A DNA stretch of 64,000 nt from Meandrina meandrites. Taxonomy: Eukaryota; Cnidaria; Anthozoa; Scleractinia; Meandrinidae. Within the stretch, counting starts at the first letter, position 1. Each line of letters begins with the position of its first letter. The stretch lies in contig OY855908.1 in NCBI GenBank assembly GCA_963693305.1, positions 30,423,305 through 30,487,304 on the forward strand, given 5' to 3'. This document shows, piece by piece, positions 25,401 through 36,600 of the stretch. Below the pieces are notes generated by a model that was not told where the DNA came from, made no database searches, and saw only the letters and a list, made by a program, of their open reading frames with translations. Both the position numbers and the translations under genes were made by a program.

Positions 25401-25453
25401 TGATCAATGCTCTCAAAAGTCTGAACAACCAGGGACTACTGCAGCAGCAATGA
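15345..25453 (+). CDS. MLX: MLX, Max-like bHLH-leucine zipper factor
   Basis: Ten exons join in frame: 15345-15383, 16897-16945, 17580-17645, 18658-18752, 19685-19784, 20807-20906, 23212-23248, 23403-23450, 23642-23758 and 25385-25453, giving 239 residues. The basic region (about 66-84) includes AHSAAEQKRRDAIR with the His, Glu and Arg that contact E-boxes. The helix-loop-helix runs to about 125 (GYDDLQTIVPTC, KLSKAIILQKSIEYI), followed by a zipper (QEEELEALRKEVMALKIMK). Residues 175-235 match the MLX-specific C-terminal dimerisation/cytoplasmic-retention domain (FNASVNVTNFEALSACIFSW). MLX pairs with MondoA/ChREBP at carbohydrate response elements to tie transcription to sugar-phosphate levels. 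An acidic stretch with VKSEPASPDED precedes the basic region. Introns hold many transposons and a 1.1-kb minisatellite. Confidence 0.96.
15710..15918. repeat. Dispersed repeat, copy 2 (MLX intron 1)
   Basis: Inverted, diverged copy of the repeat at 9330-9545: shares CATATATTGTTAGGAGG-like and CATCATCTGTAGATAACAGA segments and the ATACGTAGGTTGCCAAGATT core. Confidence 0.65.
17098..17409. repeat. G-rich TATACCATAA repeat, copy 1
   Basis: Shares TATACCATAAA, AAGGGGTTTTGGGTGGG and GAGATGAGCCACAGCAGTGT words with the element at 26698-27068 and contains a 15-bp G run (17394-17408). Intron of MLX. The right boundary is unclear. Confidence 0.5.
17673..17863. mobile_element. TGTGTGGTTCC MITE, copy 1
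   Basis: Inverted ends TGTGTGGTTCCATAAATTAT and its near-inverse with CTGGAAACACACA, about 190 bp apart, C-rich inside (14 C at 17803-17816). It begins 28 bp after MLX exon 17580-17645. A second copy is at 18839-19027. Confidence 0.75.
18057..18130. repeat. Hairpin-forming inverted repeat
   Basis: AATTTAAACCACAACATATA and its inverse TATATGTTGTGGTTTAAATT flank a loop of about 30 bp. Intron of MLX. Confidence 0.8.
18839..19027. mobile_element. TGTGTGGTTCC MITE, copy 2
   Basis: Better preserved copy of the element at 17673-17863: both ends read TGTGTGGTTCCAGAAAA inwards and the arms pair over much of the 189 bp. Intron of MLX. Confidence 0.8.
20180..20369. mobile_element. 190-bp MITE in MLX intron
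   Basis: Ends TATGTCCAGGATTGAA and the exact inverse TTCAATCCTGGACATA. Nothing coding inside. Confidence 0.7.
21075..22109. mobile_element. GC-rich inverted-repeat element carrying a nested SINE
   Basis: The left end CCCTTGCATCAGGAACCCGG and the inverse right end (CCGGGTTTTTGACCAGGC to CTTGATGCAAGGG) define about 1.03 kb. The left part is full of GGCCAGG/CCTGGCC words, much richer in GC than its surroundings. A complete SINE interrupts it at 21235-21526. Confidence 0.65.
21235..21526 (-). mobile_element. Full-length tRNA-derived SINE with 16-bp target duplication
   Basis: Read on the minus strand it starts with a tRNA-like head, GGTGGCCTAATGGTTAGTG (A box) and GGTTCGAGCCC (B box), then a conserved body with CTCTCTCCACCCAGGTGTAT. 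It ends in a tail reading ATACAGACTTTACC. Identical CAAACTGGGGTCAAGG copies at 21219-21234 and 21527-21542 are the target-site duplication. Three further minus-strand copies occur in the window. Confidence 0.93.
22170..22560. mobile_element. Inverted-repeat element with TTAGTATCACCCAACTAGT arms
   Basis: AGTATCACCCAACTAGT at about 22221 and its exact inverse at about 22402, with further partial inversion outside (GTCTAATTGTTTTAG near 22200 and CTAAAACAATTAGAC near 22535). Intron of MLX. Confidence 0.65.
22900..23090. repeat. C-run repeat in MLX intron
   Basis: Contains AGGGTGTCATTTTTCGGG and AAAAGGGTATCAATTTTCG words and a 19-bp C run (23061-23079), in the style of the other poly-G/C elements here. 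Boundaries are unclear. Confidence 0.4.
23790..24895. repeat. 25-bp minisatellite in last MLX intron
   Basis: About 44 tandem units of 25 bp, typified by CCTGTGGCATAAACTAGATT with a variable five-base remainder. Two or three unit types alternate (CATAAAC, CATCCAC, CATTCAC), indicating higher-order duplication. It lies between coding exons 23642-23758 and 25385-25453 and is spliced out. Confidence 0.95.
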
Positions 25454-25563
25454 TTTTAGACATTCTTGGCAGCTACCCAATAATGGACTGCAGAGAAAAA
25501 GGACCAGATAAAATGTTATATTATGAAGAACATGCGTCTCCAGTGGCATAGAAGCCTGTGCTC

Positions 25564-25862
25564 TTAAAGGGACACTGTCACGAGCATAACTTCAAAAATG
25601 ACACAGCCCCAAAACATGTTTACACCATTGGAAACCTATTAACAGTGGTCAAGTATTCTTAAAATTACTATACCAGTGTACTGAAGCTAAATATAGAGTG
25701 AGTGATACCATCTTACAGTCACCCTCTTCTTTAAACAATTTGCTAGATATCCTTCCCTTTCAGTTCTAGGAGCATTTCCTGCATGGTTGAAAGTACTAAG
25801 TCGTAATTTTGGTGCCATTTTACTTAGAAAGCCAAAAAATGTCAGTGACAGTGCCCCTTTAA
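25564..25862. mobile_element. TTAA-flanked MITE in the MLX 3'UTR
   Basis: Ends TTAAAGGGACACTGTCAC and the inverse of GTGACAGTGCCCCTTTAA, one mismatch. It lies 110 bp after the MLX stop. It is the same family as 45644-46020 but lacks that copy's central palindrome. Confidence 0.88.
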
Positions 25863-26328
25863 ATATAATCAATCAGAGGCGACATTTTGCCTGAACAAAA
25901 TGTACACTTGCTGATAAGCAAGGGATGAACATGCTTCTGTACTTTACACAAAACCATAATACCTTAATTTAGGTTAAGAATGCCCTTGCAGATAACTTGA
26001 AAATGGAGTTGGGGCATCGCTTATTAGGCCAAGTTGGTGCTGGCATGCCCTAAAAACAATTAGGAACCTGGCAAAGCTCAAATTTAGGCAAAGACTGAAA
26101 GGTCTAGATGAAAAGAAACTGTTCAATATATTTTTCCCATATCTCTACCATCTTTTTATCTGTCCGCTTTTGTGTGTTGTCAGACAAACCACAGAACATT
26201 GAAAATTGAACTCGGGTTTCATTGATTTGCGGTTGACATCTAGCACTCTTCCAGGTTGTTGACCATATCACACTGTAAATAGTTATGACTATATCAAGAC
26301 TAATTATTAAGAAATTATTATTATATTA

Positions 26329-26334
26329 AATAAA
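26329..26334 (+). terminator. Possible MLX polyadenylation signal
   Basis: AATAAA 876 bp after the MLX stop codon, in an AT-rich stretch. A candidate only. Confidence 0.35.
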
Positions 26335-26697
26335 TTAAATGTGCCATACTGTTGCAAACAGTTGAGTACCAACTTGATTTAGATAATCCTATAGAACAGG
26401 TAGTCAACAGGCTTCTTCTTTAGTCCTGTAATAACTTCTTATTATTAAAGTGCTACTGAAACGAAATTTTCGTATCTGAGATTTCTGCATAATCATAAAG
26501 TTTCAACCTTGCTAACAAGCAGCATCAACTTTTTTTTCACCAACAGTTTGCGAAACCTGCTTTTTTAGCCGCTCAAAGTTGGCTGGTTGTGCAGAAAATT
26601 GGCGGCCATTTTGATCATACTGGGAGAACGCTGGTGCTTGGTAGTTTCTGTACAGCCCTTACTGGCTGCCGTCCGTACTGTCAAGACCTTGGGCCGA

Positions 26698-27068
26698 TAC
26701 CATAAAATATAAAATTTATTCTGGTTATAAGCTCTGGGCGTATACAACTTCGTAAGGGGTTTTGGTTGGGCTAATAAATGGAGGGGCTTATATCTGCTGG
26801 AGAGGGGGGGGGGGGGGGGGTATATGCGGAATAAAACAAAAAAATTAATATGTTTCGAAATGAGCCACGGCAGTGTTGATCGAAATACGTTTGCAAGTTA
26901 AAAAGTCAAAATAAAGCAGTATTTAACTCTGTTCAGTACTGTCATCCAGTAGAGGGGGACTTGTATCGGGGGGGGGGGGGGGGGGGGGGGGCTTATTACC
27001 GAATGTATTTTTTTGTTTCTAGGTAGATGGGCCTATAACTGGGAGGGGCTTACAGAATTTTATGGTAT
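26698..27068. mobile_element. ATACCATAAAAT inverted-repeat element
   Basis: Ends ATACCATAAAAT and inverse ATTTTATGGTAT, 371 bp apart, with two long G runs (26804-26820 and 26968-26991). It shares internal words with 17098-17409. Confidence 0.7.
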
Positions 27069-27134
27069 TCTCCTAGTATTGCCCTCACACTTGAGTCAAA
27101 CCAGAACACAATACACAGTAAGACTGTGCATGAC

Positions 27135-27450
27135 TAGTAACCTCGTCGGCATTATCACTTGCACCCTTTTGTACATTGGCAAAACAGGATGATGGCTTGG
27201 TGGCAGGTTCTGCAAACATTAATTTTAAGATCTGTCGCAAGAAAAGTTGACCTGCCCATCATGAAACATTTCTCGTCTCCTGGTCACACAGCAGATGATA
27301 TGATCGTGTCTGTTCTGTGAATGGGACTTATCAACTTGTGAGAATGGAAGATGAACGTTTATCCGATCGTCTCACGATGGAATCGCTTTGAGTTGTTGAT
27401 TGCGACGATTCGACTGCAATACTGCTAGTCTTCATCAGGCGAGAGAATGA
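27135..27450 (+). pseudogene. Degenerate retroelement fragment with GIY-YIG-like motif
   Basis: One frame reads GIITCTLLYIGKTG with stops soon after. After a frame change the next segment reads VDLPIMKHFSSPGHTADDMI and ends in a stop. The paired patterns (LYIGKTG, then a His-Phe..Pro-His-Thr block) are typical of the GIY-YIG endonuclease ends of Penelope-like and related cnidarian retroelements. Stops and at least one frameshift make it dead. The CGACGATTCGACTGCAATAC segment that follows resembles the non-coding ends of such elements. Confidence 0.55.
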
Positions 27451-28399
27451 GAGAATGGCGCACCACAAAGGGCTGTGTAATAATTATTGTTAAGTGCCAA
27501 ACTCTGCGGCTGCAGGGCATAAACATTGAATTCTGTTTTATTTAAATGGACTCTGTGTGCACTCCAAATGTTGCCACATTTGAATAAAATAACATGTTCA
27601 TTGCAATGGCTATTTCCAATGAAGGGACAGCATCCTGAAACGTCTTGGATTTTTCAAACATAATCAGCACTAAGCATTATTCATGCCTTTTAAAAACTGA
27701 AGGGTTTCGTAACTTGTGCATGTGTGTTGTGTTGTTTGCCTGTTGTTGTCAATGATGACCAATAACAATCCAGGGGGGTCACTGCATGTGGTGACGATAG
27801 CAGGAAACAGTAGTGAAATTAGTTCACTTTAGCTTGAACTGATCTTGCCTCCTATGCAGATGTTCTTTTGAAATCCATAATATCTTTCCAAAAGGGGCAG
27901 ACAAGCCAAAAGAGCATTTCTGTAATAAGAGGTAAGTGTATTTCAGCCCTCTTCCCAAATTTAGCCATATCTCTTTGTTTATTCAACACTGTTTTATTTT
28001 ATTCTTTCACACCAAGACAAGTTCGCATTAATATTCTTCCTTGCATAATTATTACAACCATGTACAACCACAAAAATGAATGTGGAGGACTAATAATTAT
28101 TAATAAAAAATCCTTTTCCAACACATTATTTCACTCTATAATAATTGTTCTTATTAATTAAAAATACTGTAAAAATATTTCCTCTTCACATTTTTAGCAA
28201 TATTCAGTGAATACACTGATTGTGTGATGATATTCCTGGAAATCAAGTTTCCCTCTGCAACAAAAACCGCCCTGCAGTTTTCATACCCAAAGGCGGCTAT
28301 TGAACATAAATTCTGCTTTGATCATTTTAAACCAACATTCATTCATTATTCCTTACTAATAAATTACTTTCACCTTTATACAACCACCAAAATTCAAGA

Positions 28400-28405
28400 T
28401 TTATT
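28400..28405 (-). terminator. Possible UPP polyadenylation signal
   Basis: AATAAA on the minus strand, 80 bp past the uridine phosphorylase stop codon: a normal place for a short 3'UTR. Confidence 0.45.
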
Positions 28406-28484
28406 TGATTGATTTGGAGTCAAGTGTTCCTAAGATGAATAAAAACGTATGGAAAACTGGCATGTTCTTGACAACTTAAAAGGC

Positions 28485-29677
28485 TTAACTGGCCTTTTGT
28501 CGTTTCCTTTGGGAACAAACGTCACCATTGGTTTGCTCTAGAGTCTTTTTTATATACTTGGCGACAAGTCTGGGGGGGCGCATCTGAAAATCCTCATGTT
28601 GTTCAGGTGTCAATTCAACCTGGTCACCTTTCAAACGGTCCAAAAGAGTGACACAAAGTACTGCTGCAGATACACCAGCACGATTACACATCGCCGCAAA
28701 GCACACACTTTCCATTTCAATGTTGCGCACACCAGCATCATAGACTTTCTGCAGGAACTCGAGTTTGTCGTCTAGGGTGTAGTCACAGAAGGCGCCGTCA
28801 ACCCTTGCTTGACCTGAAAGATGGCAAAAAGTGATACTGATTAATCAAAACAAATCTGTCAAAAATAATTCGTTGATAACTGAAGGATAGCAAAAACACT
28901 TCAGTGATTCATCAATACTGAAGGATGGAGAAAGTACTTCCATTTTATTTGAATAAAACTACTTTCAAATTGGTAAAAATACTTCGATTCATGTAGTAGT
29001 GATAGATGGGGAAGTATATAATTATTTTTATTGAAACATCGAATCACAGTAACACCTGAAAAAATGACGGCAAAAATTGTGATTGATCAAAACAGAAAGC
29101 TGGCAAAAATAACTCATCAGTACTAAACGTCGGAAGGATAAAATAAAAATATTTTAATAAAATAATATTTACTTCAAGAATTGATATTTCATCAATTGTC
29201 CTGAAAGACGAGGAATAAAAAATACTTTTCATTAAGTATAACACTAAAAGATGTAAAAAGATCATAAAAATGTTAGATAAAATAATTCAATCTGGAGCAC
29301 TCTGATAATAAATTGAAAGTTAAAACGTATGTAGTTTACCTTCATAAAAGTCATGGGTACACATAGTGTCTCCAACCGCTGTAAGCAATTCACCACTGCA
29401 ATCTAACAACTCTTTCTGCAGTTGCTTATCGAGGGTTGCTGGAAACTTCACTACTTTACCTAAGATAACCTGAAATGAGCAAAAATTGAAATCTTCATTG
29501 TTCTGTTTGGAAGGAAAGTGTGTTATTGTCAATCTCCAGCCATGTAAAAAATTTTCAAATTAACAAAGAAGTTCATAATCAAATGTGCTTTTCAGCTTCT
29601 GAGAAAATGATTTAGCCAGCGCACATTTTATACACTTCAATTGGAAACAGTTATAAATAACAATTTAATATAATTGT

Positions 29678-29709
<32 letters not shown>

Positions 29710-32003
29710 TATTATTATTATTATTATTATTATTATTTATTATGGTTTATAAATCTGGATTGACGACCAATGTAAAGGATAATGAAAACTTTGAGTATTA
29801 CCTGGGCTAGTCCATGGGTGAAAATAAAAATAGCACCAACTTCAAAATGATCATTACAACTATATCACTGAACTTCACGCAATTTTAATCTGTATCCTAC
29901 ATTATCATTGTATGTATATCATACCTGTTCACTAAATGGCTCCAAGAGAGCATTGACTGCAGTTCTTGTGACCACAACAGTTCCAGGTTCCAAACCTTTG
30001 AAATTTAATGTTTAATATTAAAATAATAATAGGAAAGGCCATGTTCAGGCCTAAGTGGCCGAAATGGCCAGTAGTTAATTCTGCTTACTGTAGCATGGAG
30101 GTCCAACGCTACTCCCCCCTGGAAATGGGGTGCTGTCCATCTCAAGGTTACCACTGTACCCCACCCCCACCCCCACCCCTCCAACCTACAGTATTTAATT
30201 TGCCACTGATACACCTGAGTGGAGAGAGGCACTATTATTCTCAAAGTAAAATTGCCTTCCCATGATGAACACAATGTAATGACCCCAGCCAAGACTCGAA
30301 CTAAGACCACTCAATCTGGAGGAGTCTAGCACACTTACCATTGGGCCATCTCACCTCCTGACTTAATAATAAAATTTTTTTTTTTTGACAAAAGCCCATA
30401 TTGAACTTGTACCTAGTCTGAAGTGTCACTTCAGACTATTAACTTAAATACACAAATACTGAGGAAACAATAAATAATTATTAACTGTTTATTAAATACC
30501 TAAGCCTCCTGATGTACCAGTACGGAAGAATTTAACATCCTGTGCGTCAGCGTAATGCAGCAGTTTGAGAATTTCATGCAAAATGACCATGACAGAAGGA
30601 ACTCCAATACCATGCTGTGTGGATCAAGAACACATTAGGAATTGGAAGTGCTTTCAAAACATTGAATATATCAAGTGAATTGATCTTATCAAGCTGTTGA
30701 CTGAACTGAACATCCATAGCGGCTGAAGTGGATGGTTTCAAATAATACAGTACCCTACTTTGTATTTACATGCAATTCCTCTTTGCTAGTAAGTACATTT
30801 TCCATGGCCAGGGTACAAATTATAACTGATTGAAGGGATGAACTCATTGATCTGCACAATTTAATTGCACTGGTGTTTTAAAGACTTTAAAGCTGGTCAC
30901 ACATTTTTGCAAACTCCCAGTTACCGTAATGATTCGATTTAGCGCCCGCTGGGCGCTTATTTACTTTTGGCACCTCAAGGGAGGGCGCTTAAATTCGAGA
31001 CAGGGTGCTTATTTGGGACAGGGCGCTTATTTAATTTTTTGAGAATCAACCAAATGTTCAAAACAAAACTTTAATAAATATTAAAATAACTAACAATGAC
31101 AGAAACTGTAACAGTAACAAATTGTTGAAAGGTCAGTTACTTTTAAAAGAATTGTTCATTTTAGCAGTAGATATATACATGTACGGTACAGTGAATGTTC
31201 ATGAGTTTATCCACGGAACTTAACAATTATAACAAAAACTGTAAGAATGGGGGCGCTTATTACAAAAACACATTCTATGGGGGGCGCTTATTCGGAAGGG
31301 GGCGCTTATTGGAAGGAGGGCGCTAAATCGAATCATTACGGTAAATGGAAAATCCTTGGCAGCTTTCCTGGGTTTAAGATTTTTGTCATAACAGAAATAA
31401 TAATTATTGTGAATGGTCCTTCAAAAAAAATTATGTCTCACAGAATTTTAGCCAAATTCCACAGGTCGCAAAGTCTTGAATTTTTGTTGGTTGCCATCTT
31501 GGAGTCTTGATAGACAAAGAAAGCATTTGTGTTGCAGAATACACAGTCTTGTCATCTTGCAATGTATTAGGTTTACAATTCACCACCCCCAACAATAGCA
31601 CTTACATTTACAGCCAGGACTGGTCCAACTTTGTACAGCACATAACGATCAGACTTGGACAGGTTACATGGCTCCTTATCGGTCTTCACGTGGTCCTTGA
31701 GTTCATTTTGTATAAACTTGGCGAAGAGCTTTATGCGATCTGTACTTCCTCCCATGCACACAAACTATGGAAAGCATAACCATTATTAGTAAAAACTCTT
31801 TCATGTTCTATTAATTGGAAATCCACAAGTCTGATTGGTTCTCCCAATATTAATAGCATATTAGATTTCACCTTGACATCCCCAAACAATTTTCTGATAG
31901 TTTCACGATCACCAGCTTTCATTCCAATGTGAAAGAGCATATCATCTTCAAGCAACTTCAAATGAGGGTTACTCACAAACCGTGTGGTTGGTGATGAGTC
32001 CAT
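28485..32003 (-). CDS. UPP1: Uridine phosphorylase
   Basis: Six minus-strand coding exons join in frame: 31872-32003, 31606-31764, 30500-30614, 29925-29995, 29340-29469 and 28485-28813, giving 311 residues (human UPP1 has 310). The enzyme splits uridine with phosphate into uracil and ribose-1-phosphate in pyrimidine salvage. Hallmarks: LFGDVKFVCMGGS near residues 39-51, the phosphate-site RTGTSGGLGLEPGTVVVT around 129-146, NTMCT-like GDTMCTHDFYEG, and the ribose-binding AGVRNIEMES. The acceptor for the first coding exon (32006) is preceded by a probable non-coding exon ending at 33090; its in-frame reading has a stop and no ATG, so I start at the MDSSPTT methionine. UPP1 and UPP2 cannot be told apart here. 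Introns hold a SINE and a MITE. Confidence 0.95.
29681..29740. repeat. (AAT)n-(ATT)n palindromic microsatellite
   Basis: A run of AAT units turns directly into a run of ATT units, so the two halves are perfectly inverted. UPP intron. Confidence 0.9.
30045..30362 (-). mobile_element. tRNA-derived SINE, copy 3
   Basis: Diverged minus-strand copy of the 21235-21526 family: tRNA head with GGCCCAATGGTAAGTG and GTTCGAGTCTTGGC, body with CTCTCTCCACTCAGGTGTAT, and a C-rich insert. UPP intron. Confidence 0.75.
30921..31344. mobile_element. MITE with perfect 27-bp ends and GGGCGCTTATT repeats
   Basis: Both ends are exactly inverted over 27 bp, starting TTACCGTAATGATTCGATTT. The motif GGGCGCTTATT recurs in the same orientation inside both halves. 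424 bp, UPP intron. The near-perfect ends suggest recent movement. Confidence 0.9.
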
Positions 32004-32214
32004 TTCCTTTAAAAAGGGTCCCAAAAATTGATAGTTAGTAAGAAAAGGTAAAGGCATTGAATCCGTGAGTCAAAAGGCTTATCTGTGCTAGTGGTTAACT
32101 CTGACTGGTTTTGTGGTTTAATGGAACTAAGAATATTAATTGCAACACACCACATGAACAGAGGTCCTTTTGCTTTAATCCCCACCCTTACACCCCTTAG
32201 CTTCACCTCCTCCT

Positions 32215-32235
32215 CCCCCCCCCCCCCCCCCCCCC
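32215..32235. repeat. 21-bp C homopolymer
   Basis: An uninterrupted C run in the first UPP intron. Its length may be wrong in any assembly. Confidence 0.8.
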
Positions 32236-32473
32236 TTGCCAAATTTCTTCATTTTGCTGATTTCTTCATATTGTTCACTTTGGACTTTGCTGTACCCGAT
32301 TACGTCAATAAACATCTGTTATCCAACACTGCTTCGTAGAGTACAAATAATGCGCGAAACGAGTACAAATATCACACGATATTTGTACTCGTCTCATTCT
32401 CCCGACGACGCGAAAGATTAAAACCCTTGGCAAGTCAGAATTTTGGGGAAACGAAAACGTTGGATAATAAATC

Positions 32474-32625
32474 TCTTATTAGACATTATAGTGTGTAGTA
32501 TCGCTGTAAATTTTTACTCACCATTTGTATTTTGACTCGCCCTTCGGGCTCGCCAAAATACTGCATGACTCGTAAAAATAAACATCGATACAACACACTA
32601 AAATGTCTAATAAGATATATATATT
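32474..32625. mobile_element. Palindromic element in the first UPP intron
   Basis: Left arm TTATTAGACATTATAGTGTG and the near-inverse right arm CACACTAAAATGTCTAATAA around a loop with CGCCCTTCGGGCTCGCC, itself a short hairpin. Confidence 0.75.
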
Positions 32626-33089
32626 GGACACTGGCACACCCCCAATACGCCCCTTTGTTCTTCCGCTCTGGCCTGCGTAGTCTGTACGACTTGGAATAAT
32701 TTATTTATTTAATACTATTGTAAATCACATCCACGTTGTCCCATTCATGCGATCACAGTATAGCAGGGGAACACGTGTTGAGTTGAAAGAATACTGAGGT
32801 CAAAGTTGAATCTTGTTTACGTCTTAACCCGACCAGAACGCAACAGCTAATCACAGCTAAACTGACTTGTCTCGAAATCGAAGCTTCCCTGGAAAACGAA
32901 AGTCTTCAGCTTTACTGGGGCGGCAAACGTACTGTATGACCTCGACGTATTTAAGGTATTTCCTGTTTAGTGTGTGGTTATAACAACAAATCACTCTTCG
33001 ACGAACCAGTAAGCTTATTTATTTGCCTAACCTATCGAGGAAGCCTTGTAAATTTAAAACTTACTTAAGCGCCCTAGCTACGTACGTAC

Positions 33090-33620
33090 CTTTCTAGATT
33101 CTCCAACAATCCGATACTCTGTCGTACTGCACCAATGCCTGGACTGCAATCACTTCGGATAGAGTTGCCCTTTCGCAATATCCCGCGAAACTACAAAAGC
33201 CGACAATAAAAGTAAATTTATGCACAAATGTACAAATCGAGACAACAATCGAGACGGGAAACGAGCGTGAAACGAAACTTGGTCCCAGACTGTCTCCACG
33301 CGCGGTTGTTTCTCCATGCCCCAGAGAAGCTGGAGCGAACTTTCGTAATTTCGCTTTCGGTTTGATGCTATTATTTTCGAAACACAATCGCGATGAAAAC
33401 GGAAGTGATCAGGGTAAAAAGCAGTCACAAGGTTTACTAATATGGAAAACGAAATAGTTAATTATGTACAGTGACAGTAATTTGGGTTTGGTTTTTTCCC
33501 GTTTTCCTCAAATTTAGAAAGAACCTTGCTTCAAGCGACTTTAATCATTGTAGTGTGTTGTCGACAACCAGTTTGGGCCAGACAAAAACTTCACATTCCA
33601 AGTTAGAACGTCTTTCTCTT
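33090..33620. promoter_or_regulatory. Divergent promoter region, UPP and TAX1BP1-like gene
   Basis: The non-coding UPP exon ends (donor side) at 33090 and the plus-strand TAX1BP1-like start codon is at 33621, so both transcription starts should lie in this 0.5 kb. It has more CpG than its flanks. No TATA box is clear. Confidence 0.55.
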
Positions 33621-36600
33621 ATGGAGAAAAAGGTAAATGTAAAACAAGGACCAGTGTCTCCTCGTGGTGAACCATTCGACGACGACGGAGAAGTATTTGA
33701 TTACCCAGGACTAGAAGATGAAAGCAATGGTAGTGGCCCTGTGTCTAGAGAAGCACATGTTGCTCTTAAAGAAGGTATTGAAATGGTATTGAAGCTTAAG
33801 CTTTTGTTGGTTCCTTTAGAGTAATAAGTAAGCTTAACTTCAACCAAACCAGAATGGAAAGAGCCAGTGCTTGAACTTTAAATTTTTGGTATTTCCAACA
33901 ACCATGAAACTTAAGAGTTAGTGATCTGATGACTCAGCAAGCTTACTAAGATGTCTCTCTTCATAACCTCCCACGCAGTTCTTTCCATGCTATAAGGCAT
34001 GCCTAAGATTCAGCTCATGTTCCTTACTGATGTCAAGGCTCTTCAAGTAACCATGTAGTGTCTGTGAATGGTTGTTACATGTACATAACAATTCAGAACT
34101 GAACATCTTGTAACCAGTAAAAGACTATTCAGATCTCTGTAGGGCAAATTGTTACATATGATAGCAATGGAATTTTTCAGGTCAAATCTCAGTTGCCTGT
34201 GAGCAGAGTAACGTTAGAGGGAAGCTGCAGAGCAAGGAATTGCAGTGAGAATGAATCAAGGAGTGAGACTGGTGTCTCTCCTCATTTCTCCTTGTCTCCA
34301 GTTCAAGTCTTCCTAAGTGCTAGCAAGCAATTATAGCCCGTTAACCCATAGCCTGCCTCCAGACATCTCTTATTTCCTTGAAGCAAAGGAAATAGGAGAC
34401 GTCTGCATGCAGGCCAGAAATCTGTCTGTGGTTGCAAGCTCATGAGCACATGTGAGCTATTGTTTCTTTCAGTTTGTGCTTGTATGCATGACATTGCTCA
34501 CTGGTTCATGTCTTGTGAAAAAAGTGCACATCTTTTTTCTCCTCAGCCTAACAAACGTTTTGTTTTGTTGGTGAAGTTTGATGGCATTTCAGTAGATCTT
34601 TGGCCAGCTTATCAACAGGAAGTGATATCACTGATGTCATCGTGTGATAACAGTGATGGCAGCTGTAGACAAAAGCTAGTTTTATTGACATTTTAATAAT
34701 AGAAAACCAAATTATAGTGCAGTTCACCATGGATTAGTGAACATTGTTGCTGGCTGTTTTACATTCATATAACAAACATATAGCCATACAATATACAATA
34801 TAACTATTGCAGCACTGATTAATGTTATGTAACACTTTACTTGCAATCAATAACAGTCAGTTACTCAATAGTCAATCATTTCTTTTGTCCATCTATGTCA
34901 GTCTAAATCGCAATATTAAAATTTAGAGGATGGATCTTTGGCATTCTTTTGTGGCTCTGCATATATATGCATGTATTGGAACTAACATTACTAACGCAAG
35001 TGAACATAGTCATCACTCACAGACATATTTACTTTTATGGAAGCAAAGTATGATAAGTTTATGGAGAGCATGTTACAATTAAAAAGTCCTGCGCATTCTG
35101 AAAATTATCCCATTTTAAGGTACTAAATTAAGATGCCTATAAATAAGAAACCTGCATGGCACAGTTAGGCATGTTTCTTAATTAATTTGCAAACTATTGT
35201 TTCTAGTCCTTACGTGTTACTTTTTTCTCTTGTTGTTATTGCACCCTTTGTTAACATAATTTAGTTACTAAGCATTACCTTCTTGAATCTACACCCATTA
35301 GCATTTCAAAATCTAAAGAAACGTCTTTTGGAGGCAGAAGCACGGATATCTGAGCTGCAGGGACAGCTAAAACAAAGAGACCGCAAAGGATCACATGAAA
35401 AAGTTTATCAAGAGAGGGATGAACTACTAGGTCATCTGCAGAAGAGCTATCTTGCTTTTAAAGAAAAATATGGTGAAAATGAAGAACTAAAGAAGATGAT
35501 TCAAGAATTAAAGCAAAAATTATCTCTGAAATCAACTCAAGAAGCTATGATTGAGGTGAGTAACAGCTCTTGCAAATGAACTAAGCTATATAGGTACATG
35601 TACCACCAGACGTTTTATGTGGAATTTAATGCCAGTATCATTAAAATTTATAGGTCTGGAGGGTAGTAGGAACTAGAAGAACCTTTTGACCTTCTTTTAT
35701 TTATGGTTGTATAATGCCTTCTTTCCAAAGATATCAGAAGTCTTTTGTGCACTTTAAAGAATCTGACCCACCCACTTTGCATTGCGCGCCTGTTGTTGTT
35801 TACGAGCGCGAAGGCCCACCAAAACTATTGTTTCACGATAACGCTTCTTTCAAAAACAGCGATCGTTCGAAGATAACAAACTGAATAGAAGCTATAGGAA
35901 GCGATAAGACTTGTTTCTAGCATTCACATCGCGATACAAACAGATTTCTCACCTTTGTCAATCCGCCATTTTTGGGGCCCCCAAAAAAGCCAGTGATAGC
36001 GACCGAGAAGTAAAATCTGTTTCCATCGCGATGTGAATGCTAGAAACAAGTCTTATCTCTTCTCTTCAGTTTGTTATATTGAACGATCGCTGTTTTTGAA
36101 AGAAGCGTCATCATGTGACATTAGTTTTTGTGGTCCTCCGTGCTCGTAAACAACAACAGGGCGCGCAATGCAAAGTGGGTGGGTCAGACTCTTTAATGTT
36201 AAAACATCATATGATACAGAATGCCAATCTAAGACAATCCTAGGTATTATAGGCCCATGAGACAAAAGTTAACTGATTATGACATCTTAGTGCAGAAATA
36301 GAAATGAAATTTATATTAATTATAGCTATCTATCAGTGACATAGAAAAGTTACCTTTATTCTAAATTCTCACATGTATTTAATATAAAAATAAAAATGGT
36401 AGCTTGTAAAACAATGATTTGTAAATTCAAACACATTTACATTCTGACTCTCTTTTTAGTAACATTGGCTTTAATTAGATGTAATTAATATAGTAGATTG
36501 AATTATTAGATTATTCTACCTACCTACCTACCTACCTACCTACCTACCAACCTACCTACCTACCTACCTACCTACCTACCTACCTACCTACCTACCTACC

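Larger units (their letters stand above)
26335..28399. other. MLX-UPP tail-to-tail intergenic region, repeats only
   Basis: Apart from the G-rich element (26698-27068) and a retroelement fragment (27135-27450) I see no gene. The plus-strand open frame at 27868-28161 is AT-rich and resembles nothing I know. Confidence 0.5.

Noticed and set aside
27868..28161. 97-residue plus-strand open frame
   Set aside because: AT-rich with no recognisable motif and no supported splicing; likely chance.
33094..33428. Minus-strand open frames just upstream of UPP as an N-terminal extension
   Set aside because: The frame compatible with the exon ending at 33090 has a stop and no ATG, so that exon is treated as 5'UTR.
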